From Streptomyces sp. NBC_00464 (GTDB lineage: Bacteria > Actinomycetota > Actinomycetes > Streptomycetales > Streptomycetaceae): a stretch of 64,000 nt of DNA. The DNA is taken from the NCBI RefSeq assembly GCF_036013915.1, contig NZ_CP107899.1, positions 4,092,001 to 4,156,000 of the forward strand, in the 5' to 3' direction. The stretch's first letter is position 1. Every line of letters starts with the position of its first letter. The notes beneath the pieces are model-generated. The model was given only the letters and a program-made list of their open reading frames with translations, did no database searches and was not told the origin of the DNA. Shown here in pieces: positions 17,414 through 24,230 of the stretch. The translations under genes and the position numbers were made by a program.

Positions 17414-18949
17414 TCAGTCCTCCCCGCAGATCCGCAGCCCTTCCGGAGTCGCGCACGGCAGATGGCCGTGGGTGCGGATGACGTCCTGCCCGCTGCCCCG
17501 GCTGAGGTAGGAGAGGAAGCCGGAGGCCAGCGAGTCGGCGGGCGGGCTGCCGTAGGTGTACGCGTACTCGATCTCCCGGTACGGATAGGTGCTCGTGCCG
17601 ATCGTGTCGACGGACGGGGCGGCGCCGTCGATGGCGATCTGGTGCGCACCGGCCGGTTTGGTCCCCGTGCGCAGTTCGCTGTAGCCGATCGCGCCGTCGA
17701 GCCGGCCGACCTCGGTCAGGACCTGGTCGGTGGAGTCGAGTTCGCAGCGGATGACCGGGGCCTCGGGGTCGTCCTTCGTGGTGCAGTCGCGGGAGGACTG
17801 GGCCGGTTCGTTGCGGCCCAGGACGCGGCGCTGGAACACCTCGCGGGTACCGGAGTTGGCGTCCCGGCTGACCAGGAGGACGGGCAGGTCGGGGCCGCCG
17901 AGTTGTTTCCAGTTGCGGATGTCGCCGCGGTAGACGGCGCGGATGGTGCCGGTGGTCAGGTTCTTCAGCGGGACCTTGTCGTTGACGACCAGGCGGAAGA
18001 GCGAGACGGCGACGCGGTTCTCGCGCAGTTGCGGGAAGCCGCTCGGCTTGGGGCCGTCGGAGAGGGCCACGAGGGCGGGCGAGCCGGACTTCCCGGCCTT
18101 TGCGCCCCGTTCGGCCAGTTCTCTTATCCCGGCGGTGCTGCCGTGCGCGTCGACGGTGATCGTGGCGCCCTCGCACGCCCTGCCGTACTTCTCCGCCAGT
18201 TCGTCGAGGACGGGCTCGAAGGCGGTGGAGCCGGTCACGGTCAGCTCGCCGCGGGCGCAGCCGATCGGGGGCGGGGTGTCGTCCCGGACCAGGATGATGG
18301 AGGCCAGGGTGATGACGCAGACCGTCAGTGCCACGGTGATGAACCGGGCGGCCCGGCCGAACAGCGGGGGCTTCTCGTCCGGGCGGGCGGCGGTGTTCGG
18401 CCGCACCTCGCCGTCCCGGATGCCGCCGGTGATCCGGACGGGGCTGCCCACGCGTGAACCGGTGAGCAGGACCAGGAGTTTGAAGTGCTCGCCGCGGTTG
18501 AGCGGGACGCGCGGCAGCCGGATCAGGGAACCGCTGCCGCGGAGGCCCTCGGACGGGGTGAAGTGGTCCATGAGGTGGTCGGCGCCCGGGGAGTGGGTGA
18601 CGGCGATGCCCCGGACCCGGCGTTCGGTGAACTCGACGACGAGTCCGTGGAGTTGTCCGTCCGGTCCGGTGTAGTCGCCGCGGTCGATGGACTGCGAGCC
18701 GTCGTTCTCGATGCGCAGCAGGACGAGGGTGGCGTCGGCCATGTCCGGGGTCTCGTCGAAGAGGCCGAGCCGCACGTTGGCCCGCGCCTGACTGACCTCG
18801 CTGCCGATGGGGGTGTCCATCTGCACCCGGTAGCCGATGCGTTTGCGGCGAGGGACGCGGCGCTCGTACCAGAGCACGCCCACGGAGGCGAGGACGCCCA
18901 GCACCGCGGTGAGTACGGCAACGATGTTCTCGGCGCTGAACCACTCCAC
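17414..18949 (-). CDS. Membrane-anchored PstS-like substrate-binding protein
   Basis: Protein of 511 residues. It begins with a membrane helix (IVAVLTAVLGVLASVGVLWYERR) and a soluble region of about 170 residues that includes a VRLGLFDETPDMADATLVLLRIEN segment. A second membrane helix (FITVALTVCVITLASIILV) precedes an extracellular type 2 periplasmic-binding domain of PstS kind: LTVTGSTAFEPVLDELAEKY, HGSTAGIRELAERG and SRDANSGTREVFQRRVLG are the anion-binding segments. Free PstS proteins lack the first half. No pst transport genes are nearby, so a sensing or anchoring role is more likely than uptake. Confidence 0.75.
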   Translation of the reverse strand: MEWFSAENIVAVLTAVLGVLASVGVLWYERRVPRRKRIGYRVQMDTPIGSEVSQARANVRLGLFDETPDMADATLVLLRIENDGSQSIDRGDYTGPDGQLHGLVVEFTERRVRGIAVTHSPGADHLMDHFTPSEGLRGSGSLIRLPRVPLNRGEHFKLLVLLTGSRVGSPVRITGGIRDGEVRPNTAARPDEKPPLFGRAARFITVALTVCVITLASIILVRDDTPPPIGCARGELTVTGSTAFEPVLDELAEKYGRACEGATITVDAHGSTAGIRELAERGAKAGKSGSPALVALSDGPKPSGFPQLRENRVAVSLFRLVVNDKVPLKNLTTGTIRAVYRGDIRNWKQLGGPDLPVLLVSRDANSGTREVFQRRVLGRNEPAQSSRDCTTKDDPEAPVIRCELDSTDQVLTEVGRLDGAIGYSELRTGTKPAGAHQIAIDGAAPSVDTIGTSTYPYREIEYAYTYGSPPADSLASGFLSYLSRGSGQDVIRTHGHLPCATPEGLRICGED

Positions 18950-19084
18950 GGCCCGTTCCCCCTCGGTTGCCGGACGTCTGTACGAGTGCGGGTCACCGTA
19001 TGTGCCGTGGGGTGCGGGCGGCGGTGAGTACCTGCTCCCGTCGCCAGGTGTTCGCCCGCCGTTCGGCGACGAGGGCGCGACGAT

Positions 19085-19112
19085 TGGTCCAGACCTTGAC
19101 AGGTCCAGACCA
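19085..19112 (+). promoter_or_regulatory. Paired dre-type boxes and promoter of chitinase 1
   Basis: TGGTCCAGACCT (19085-19096) and AGGTCCAGACCA (19101-19112) flank and overlap a TTGACA -35 hexamer (19096-19101). Twelve-bp boxes of this kind in Streptomyces chitinase promoters are the known chitin-response elements and match the DasR-responsive element (TGGTCTAGACCA). Binding of a GntR-family repressor here would block RNA polymerase directly. Confidence 0.8.
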
Positions 19113-19188
19113 ATCGGGGTTGGGTGTCGGGATGCCCGGACGGTACGCCTGAGCCTGTCCGGGGCGCCTGTCGAAGGAGTGAGCAGCG

Positions 19189-20067
19189 CTGAACCGCATC
19201 AAGAGCCTTCTGACCGCACTGGGCGCCGTCGTCGCGACGGCGGCCTTCCTTCCTGCCCCCGCGAACGCCGCCGCACCCGTTGCCTCGGTCGCGTGTGCAC
19301 CCCTCTGGAGCTCTTCGACCGCCTACGCGGCCGGCGGCACCGTCGCGCATCACGGCCGCAACTGGACGGCCAAGTGGTGGACGCAGAACGAGAATCCGGG
19401 GGCCACCACCGTCTGGTCCGACCGCGGCGCCTGTACGGGCGGGGTCTCCGACTTCGTCATCAGCGAGGCGGAGTTCGACGAGATCTTCCCGGACCGAGAC
19501 CCCTTCTACACGTACCAGGGCCTGATCGACGCCCTGCACGCCTACCCGCGCTTCGCGAACACCGGAACCGAGGCGACCAGGAGCCGGGAGGCCGCCGCGT
19601 TCCTGACGCATGCCGACTTCGAATCGGTCGGCCTGCAGTACGTGAAGGAGATCAACGAGGCCAACTACTGGATCAAGTGCGACTACAGCCGGCCGTTCGG
19701 CTGCCCGGCCGGGCAGTCCGCGTACTACGGGCGCGGCCCGATCATGTTCAGCTGGAACTTCAACTACAAGGCCGCGGGCGACGCGCTCGGCCTCGATCTG
19801 CTGAACAACCCGTGGCTGGTGGAGCAGGATCCCTCGGTCGCCTGGCAGACCGCGCTCTGGTACTGGAACACCCAGAACGGCCCCGGGACCATGACCTCGC
19901 ACGACGCCATGGTCGGCGGCGCGGGCTTCGGTGAGACGATCCGCTCGCTCAACGGCTCGCTGGAATGCAATGGCGGCAACCCCGCCTCGGTTCAGGCGCG
20001 GGTCGCCAAGTATGAGCGGATCACCGGCATCATCGGCACGAACCCCGGTTCCCGTCTTACCTGTTGA
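19189..20067 (+). CDS. Secreted GH19 chitinase with altered active-site motif and CTG start
   Basis: Protein of 292 residues: signal peptide (about 1-28), CBM5/12-like chitin-binding module (CAPLWSSSTAYAAGG...WTAKWWTQNENPG), a very short linker, then a GH19 catalytic domain from about 87. An in-frame TGA at 19180-19182 closes the frame. The only initiator that keeps the signal peptide is CTG at 19189, 9 bp after GAAGGAG, the same place as the ATG of the next gene. The HETGG motif reads FESVG and GRGPIQLS reads GRGPIMFS. Both catalytic-position glutamates (E145, E154) remain. Activity may be reduced or altered. Confidence 0.85.
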   Translation: MNRIKSLLTALGAVVATAAFLPAPANAAAPVASVACAPLWSSSTAYAAGGTVAHHGRNWTAKWWTQNENPGATTVWSDRGACTGGVSDFVISEAEFDEIFPDRDPFYTYQGLIDALHAYPRFANTGTEATRSREAAAFLTHADFESVGLQYVKEINEANYWIKCDYSRPFGCPAGQSAYYGRGPIMFSWNFNYKAAGDALGLDLLNNPWLVEQDPSVAWQTALWYWNTQNGPGTMTSHDAMVGGAGFGETIRSLNGSLECNGGNPASVQARVAKYERITGIIGTNPGSRLTC

Positions 20068-20096
20068 CACGCGCGGGGGCGAAGGCTTCCTTATTA

Positions 20097-20124
20097 AGGT
20101 CTAGACCTTGACAGGTCCAGACCA
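20097..20124 (+). promoter_or_regulatory. Paired dre-type boxes and promoter of chitinase 2
   Basis: AGGTCTAGACCT (20097-20108, a perfect palindrome) and AGGTCCAGACCA (20113-20124) flank a TTGACA -35 hexamer (20108-20113). The arrangement matches chitinase 1, so the two genes should respond together to chitin or N-acetylglucosamine signals. Confidence 0.82.
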
Positions 20125-20199
20125 ACAACGCTTGAGTGTCGTCACCCCCCATGGCGGCGCACCGATGAGCTCGGTGCGCCGCGTCGAAGGAGTGATCAC

Positions 20200-21093
20200 A
20201 TGATCAAACGCATCATGGGCCTGCTCGCCGCGCTGGTCGCGGTCGTCGCGACGGTCGTCATCCTCCCCGCCACCACCGCCTCGGCGGCCGAGTGCGCGGC
20301 TGCCTGGAACTCCTCCTCCGTCTATACGGGCGGCGGCGCCGCCTCGTACAACGGGCACAACTGGACCGCCAAATGGTGGACCCAGAACGAGACCCCCGGC
20401 AGCTCCGACGTCTGGGCCGACCAGGGCAGTTGTGGAGGCGGCGGTACGGATCCGGGTGACCCGGGCTCCTCCGACGGCTTCGTCGTCAGCGAGGCGCAGT
20501 TCAACCAGATGTTCCCGGGCCGCAATTCCTTCTACACGTACAGCGGTCTGACCGCCGCCCTGAGCGCCTACCCGGGCTTCGCCAACACCGGCAGCGACAC
20601 GGTGAAGAAGCAGGAGGCCGCGGCCTTCCTCGCCAACGTCAGTCATGAGACGGGCGGCCTGGTGTACGTGGTCGAGCAGAACACGGCCAACTACCCCCAC
20701 TACTGCGACACCAGCCAGTCCTACGGCTGTCCGGCGGGCACGGCCGCGTACTACGGCCGTGGGCCGATCCAGCTCAGCTGGAACTTCAACTACAAGGCGG
20801 CCGGTGACGCGCTCGGCATCGACCTGCTGGGCAACCCCTACCTGGTCGAGCAGAACGCGTCCGTGGCCTGGAAGACCGGCCTCTGGTACTGGAACACCCA
20901 GAACGGCCCCGGCACCATGACGGCCCACAACGCCATGGTGAACGGCGCCGGCTTCGGCGAGACGATCCGCTCCATCAACGGCTCCCTGGAGTGCAACGGC
21001 GGCAACCCCGCCCAGGTCCAGAGCCGCATCGACAAGTACCAGGCCTTCGTGCAGATTCTCGGCACCACGGCCGGCTCGAACCTCAGCTGCTGA
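20200..21093 (+). CDS. Secreted GH19 endochitinase
   Basis: Protein of 297 residues that hydrolyses chitin outside the cell. Signal peptide is about 1-30 (cleavage after ASAA), a CBM5/12-like chitin-binding module spans 31-78, a Gly/Pro/Asp linker follows to about 93, and the GH19 catalytic domain spans 94-297. The catalytic acid is E150 in HETGG, the second catalytic-position Glu is E159, and GRGPIQLSWNFNY is the substrate-cleft signature. Cysteines suggest disulfides. ATG at 20200 follows GAAGGAG. It is a tandem paralogue of the gene upstream and has its own promoter. Confidence 0.95.
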   Translation: MIKRIMGLLAALVAVVATVVILPATTASAAECAAAWNSSSVYTGGGAASYNGHNWTAKWWTQNETPGSSDVWADQGSCGGGGTDPGDPGSSDGFVVSEAQFNQMFPGRNSFYTYSGLTAALSAYPGFANTGSDTVKKQEAAAFLANVSHETGGLVYVVEQNTANYPHYCDTSQSYGCPAGTAAYYGRGPIQLSWNFNYKAAGDALGIDLLGNPYLVEQNASVAWKTGLWYWNTQNGPGTMTAHNAMVNGAGFGETIRSINGSLECNGGNPAQVQSRIDKYQAFVQILGTTAGSNLSC

Positions 21094-21110
21094 CCGCTGA
21101 ACTCCCCTGG

Positions 21111-21154
21111 AACGGGGGGTGTGTCGGGCCCGACGGCCCGGCGCACCCCCCGTT
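21111..21154. terminator. Hairpin after chitinase 2
   Basis: AACGGGGGGTG (21111-21121) pairs with CACCCCCCGTT (21144-21154), and an inner CGGGCC/GGCCCG-type stem extends it. It serves convergent transcription. Confidence 0.7.
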
Positions 21155-21157
21155 GCG

Positions 21158-21199
21158 GTCATCCGTCATCCGTCGTCCGTCATGCGTCATGCGTCGTCC
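21158..21199. repeat. Six tandem heptamers across a stop codon
   Basis: Units GTCATCC, GTCATCC, GTCGTCC, GTCATGC, GTCATGC, GTCGTCC run without gaps. The stop codon of the minus-strand PucR-like gene (21187-21189) lies within the fifth unit. Confidence 0.8.
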
Positions 21200-22647
21200 G
21201 CGAGGTCCAGCGCCCGGAACGCCAGCCACAGGTCGTAGCGGGCGCTGGGCGTCCGCAGGAGTGAGCGCTGGAGTACGGTCTCCAGCCGGGTCAGCCGTTT
21301 GCGCGCCCCGGGCACGGAGATGCCCAGCGCCGCGGCGGCCGGGCCGAGTTGGGCCTCGCGTGCCAGCCAGGTGCGGAGTGTGGTGTACGGATCCGCACCC
21401 GGCTCGCCGAGCGGCCGCAGCTGCTGCATCGCCCACGAACGGACCGCCGGCAGGCGCAGGATCTCGTCCAGCGAGCGCACGGGCTCCGGCGCGGCCCCGG
21501 CCGGCCGGGCGGGCCGGGGCAGGGCGGGTGTGGCGCGGATGCGCAGGGCAAGGTCGAGCGCGGACTGGTCGGCGACCTTGTTCAGGTCCAGCTCCAGCAG
21601 CTCGCCGATCAGCCGCAGCCGCGCGGCCAGGGTGTTGCGGTGGATCTTCAGGTGGTCGGTCGCGTGCGAGGAGAACGCGAGCCAGGAGGCCAGCGTCGCC
21701 GCGAGTTCCTGGCTGCCCGGGTCCTGGCCGCGCCGCGGCAGATGGGCGAGCAGCGGGGCCAGCAGCGCGTCCGCCCACCGGGCGCCCTCGGCGCCGGCCA
21801 CCAGGGCGGGTTCGGGCGCCGAGCCGAAGTGGGCGTACCGCTCCGGAAGGCCGCGGGCGACGGCGAGCGCGTGGAACGCCTGGCGGTACGCGGTCGCCGT
21901 GTCGGCCAGCGTCACGTCCTCGCTGACGCCGACGACGCAGTCGTCCACCACCGAGGCGACCTGCTGACCGAGCCGCCCGTCCGCCTGCCCGGGTGCCGCC
22001 GGGACGATGAGGATCAGATGGCGGGCGTACACCGGGCACCGCACGATCCAGGACCGCCCCCCGGAGAGGTCCGCGCAGACGCGGGCCACCTCGTCGCGGT
22101 CGCGGCCCCGGCACTCGACGACGCAGACCCGGACCGGGTCCGGCAGGCTGGGTTTCAGGGCGCCCGCCACCTGGTGAGCGATCGACAGCTGGCCGGTCAT
22201 CAGTAGATGCAGCACCGCCTCCCGGCCGCGGGACTCCGCCAGATCGACGCGACGGCGTTTGCGTTCGACGGTCTCGGCCGCCCAGCACATGGCCAGCGGC
22301 AGGGCCGCGTCGGCGAGGAGCGTGGGCAGCCCCTCGGGCAGCGGGCGCCGGCCGACCACGGCGAGTACGGGCGCACGGACGTCGGGCGGCGCGTCCAGGG
22401 AGAACAGCAGGGCGGTGTGCGCCCCCTTTTCGAGGGAGAAGGAGCGGGCTCCGAGTGCGGTCAGCTCCTTGGCGCACTCGGTCGCGAGGGCGGCCGATGC
22501 GGCGCTCGCCGGATCGGGGACCCGGGCCACCCCGTGCAGGACGGTGCCGTCGCTGCCGAGCAGCCCCGCCCAGCCGTCCGCACGCCCCGACAGCCAGCGC
22601 AGCAGCTCCTGCGAGCCGCCCGACCGGGCCAGTCCGTGCATGCGCAT
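21187..22647 (-). CDS. PucR/CdaR-type transcriptional regulator
   Basis: Protein of about 486 residues. An N-terminal sensory region (roughly 1-230) is followed by a GGDEF-like CdaR region and a C-terminal HTH_30 domain with SSHATDHLKIHRNTLAARLRLIGELLELDLN, the PucR signature. An additional HTH-like segment lies near the C-terminus (AAAALGISVPGARKRLTRLE). Such regulators usually control nitrogen, purine or secondary metabolism. The start is uncertain: ATG at 22647 is used, but GTG at 22677 and ATG at 22776 are in frame. The longest form would run into an apparent operator, arguing against it. Confidence 0.8.
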   Translation of the reverse strand: MRMHGLARSGGSQELLRWLSGRADGWAGLLGSDGTVLHGVARVPDPASAASAALATECAKELTALGARSFSLEKGAHTALLFSLDAPPDVRAPVLAVVGRRPLPEGLPTLLADAALPLAMCWAAETVERKRRRVDLAESRGREAVLHLLMTGQLSIAHQVAGALKPSLPDPVRVCVVECRGRDRDEVARVCADLSGGRSWIVRCPVYARHLILIVPAAPGQADGRLGQQVASVVDDCVVGVSEDVTLADTATAYRQAFHALAVARGLPERYAHFGSAPEPALVAGAEGARWADALLAPLLAHLPRRGQDPGSQELAATLASWLAFSSHATDHLKIHRNTLAARLRLIGELLELDLNKVADQSALDLALRIRATPALPRPARPAGAAPEPVRSLDEILRLPAVRSWAMQQLRPLGEPGADPYTTLRTWLAREAQLGPAAAALGISVPGARKRLTRLETVLQRSLLRTPSARYDLWLAFRALDLADDA

Positions 22648-22748
22648 GACGTCGTCCGCCCGCCTCGGTGCGTGCACCTTCGCGTCGCCCCCGTCCCCTG
22701 CCACCGGTGTTCCCGCCAAAAACCGGAGTGCAGCGTACCGGTTCGGCT

Positions 22749-22791
22749 GTGCGAACTGATACCTCTGCCCGAACACACCGTGCGAACTGAT
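22749..22791. promoter_or_regulatory. Direct-repeat operator candidate upstream of the PucR-like gene
   Basis: GTGCGAACTGAT occurs exactly at 22749-22760 and 22780-22791, 31 bp apart, about three helical turns, so both copies face the same side of the DNA. The remainder of the 343-bp gap between the PucR-like start and the clamp gene (22648-22990) shows no other clear element. Confidence 0.55.
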
Positions 22792-22990
22792 TCTTTCCCT
22801 CGTCTGCCCCGCGGCCTAGAGTCCGAACGCGGTTGCGGGCCTTTCGGGGGAGAGGCACGGGGGACGACGGCAGCGGCTCACGGGGGTGGCCGCTGTCGTC
22901 GGCCGCAGCCGCCTTCTTCGTGGCGTTGTCAGTGGTGCCCCTTAGCGTCGGAGACCGGAGACGGTCGGCGCACGAGGAGAGGTCACCACC

Positions 22991-24115
22991 ATGGAGTTCC
23001 GGATCGAACGCGGCGAGCTCGCGGACGCGGTGGCCTGGGCGGCCCGGGTGCTGCCGACGCGGTCACCCGTTCCCGTGCTGGGCGGTCTGCTGCTGGAGGC
23101 GGCGGACGGCACGCTCTGCATTTCCGGCCTCGATTACGAGGCGTCCGCCCGCATCGAGGTACCGGCCGAGATCGTGCGGCCCGGCAAGGTGCTGGTCATG
23201 GGCCGCCGGCTGCTGGATGTGTGCCGGGTGTTGCCCGAGGGGGCGGTGGAGTGTGGGGTCGAGGGATCCCGGTTCACCGTGACGGGCAGCGGTGCCGGTT
23301 TCGGTCTGTCGGTGCTGCCGCTCGACGACTATCCGGCCCTGCCGCCGCTGCCCGGGGTGCTCGGGGCGGTGGACGGCCAGGAGTTCGCGGATGCGGTCGC
23401 CGATGTGTCGGTGGCGGCGGGCCGGGACGACACCCTGCCGACGCTCACCGGGATCCGGCTGGGGCTCGACGGGGACCGGATGACCCTGGCGGCCACGGAC
23501 CGGTACCGCTTCGCGGTCCGCAGGCTGGCGTGGAAGCCCGCGGCGGCGGACGTCTCGGCCGATGTCGTCGTCTCGGCCCGCCGGCTCTCCGAGATCGCCC
23601 GCTCCTTCGGCCGGGCGGGCATGGTCAGCCTGGCGCTGGACAGCGGTTCGGCCGGCTTCGAGCTGGGCGGCATGCGGACCACGGTCCGGCTCCTGGACGG
23701 CCGACTGCCGCGCCACGACAAGCTGTTCGCGCTGGCGGACCCGGTCACGGCGGTGACCGAGCGCGAGCCGCTGGTGGAGGCCGTGAAGCGGGTCTCGGTG
23801 GTGGCGGACGGGGACAGCCCGCTCCAGTTCGCCTTCGTCGGCGACTCGGTGCTGCTCCAGGCCGGTTACGAGGACGATGTGGCATCCCAGCGACTGCCCG
23901 CCGAACTGACGGGGGCCCATGAGCTGACGGTCGCGTTCAACCCGTCGTATCTGATGGACGCGCTGTCCACGTTCGACACCCCGGTCGTCCGGTTCCAGCT
24001 GATGGGGCCCGGCCAGCGCGCCATGGTCACCGGGCATACGGACCGGGAGGCGGCGGCGGGCCCCCAGGAGCCGTCGCACCAACACCTGCTCATGTCGGTC
24101 AAGCCGCTGATGTAG
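22991..24115 (+). CDS. Second DNA polymerase III beta subunit (sliding clamp paralogue)
   Basis: Protein of 374 residues with the three repeated clamp domains: EFRIERGELADAVAWAARVLPTRSPVPVLGGLLLEA (domain I), FADAVADVSVAAGRDDTLPTLTGIRL (domain II) and LVEAVKRVSVVADGDSPLQFAF (domain III), ending FNPSYLMDALSTFDTPVVRFQLMGPGQRAMV. Length matches replicative DnaN. The usual C-terminal LMPVRL, which forms the partner-binding pocket edge, is changed to LMSVKPLM. It is not next to dnaA or recF, so it is a paralogue; some Streptomyces carry such a second clamp of unknown purpose. Confidence 0.9.
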   Translation: MEFRIERGELADAVAWAARVLPTRSPVPVLGGLLLEAADGTLCISGLDYEASARIEVPAEIVRPGKVLVMGRRLLDVCRVLPEGAVECGVEGSRFTVTGSGAGFGLSVLPLDDYPALPPLPGVLGAVDGQEFADAVADVSVAAGRDDTLPTLTGIRLGLDGDRMTLAATDRYRFAVRRLAWKPAAADVSADVVVSARRLSEIARSFGRAGMVSLALDSGSAGFELGGMRTTVRLLDGRLPRHDKLFALADPVTAVTEREPLVEAVKRVSVVADGDSPLQFAFVGDSVLLQAGYEDDVASQRLPAELTGAHELTVAFNPSYLMDALSTFDTPVVRFQLMGPGQRAMVTGHTDREAAAGPQEPSHQHLLMSVKPLM

Positions 24116-24174
24116 GGGGCGGCCTCTTCCGCGCGGGCGGACGGCCGCGACCGCGGGGCCGGCCGAGTCGCGAC

Positions 24175-24217
24175 ACGACTGCGGGGCCGGGCTGTGTACG
24201 CCCGGCCCCGCAGTCGT
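24175..24217. terminator. Terminator after the clamp paralogue
   Basis: Perfect 18-bp arms (24175-24192, 24200-24217) with a 7-nt loop, between convergent genes. Confidence 0.88.
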
Positions 24218-24230
24218 TCGGCCTGCCTGG

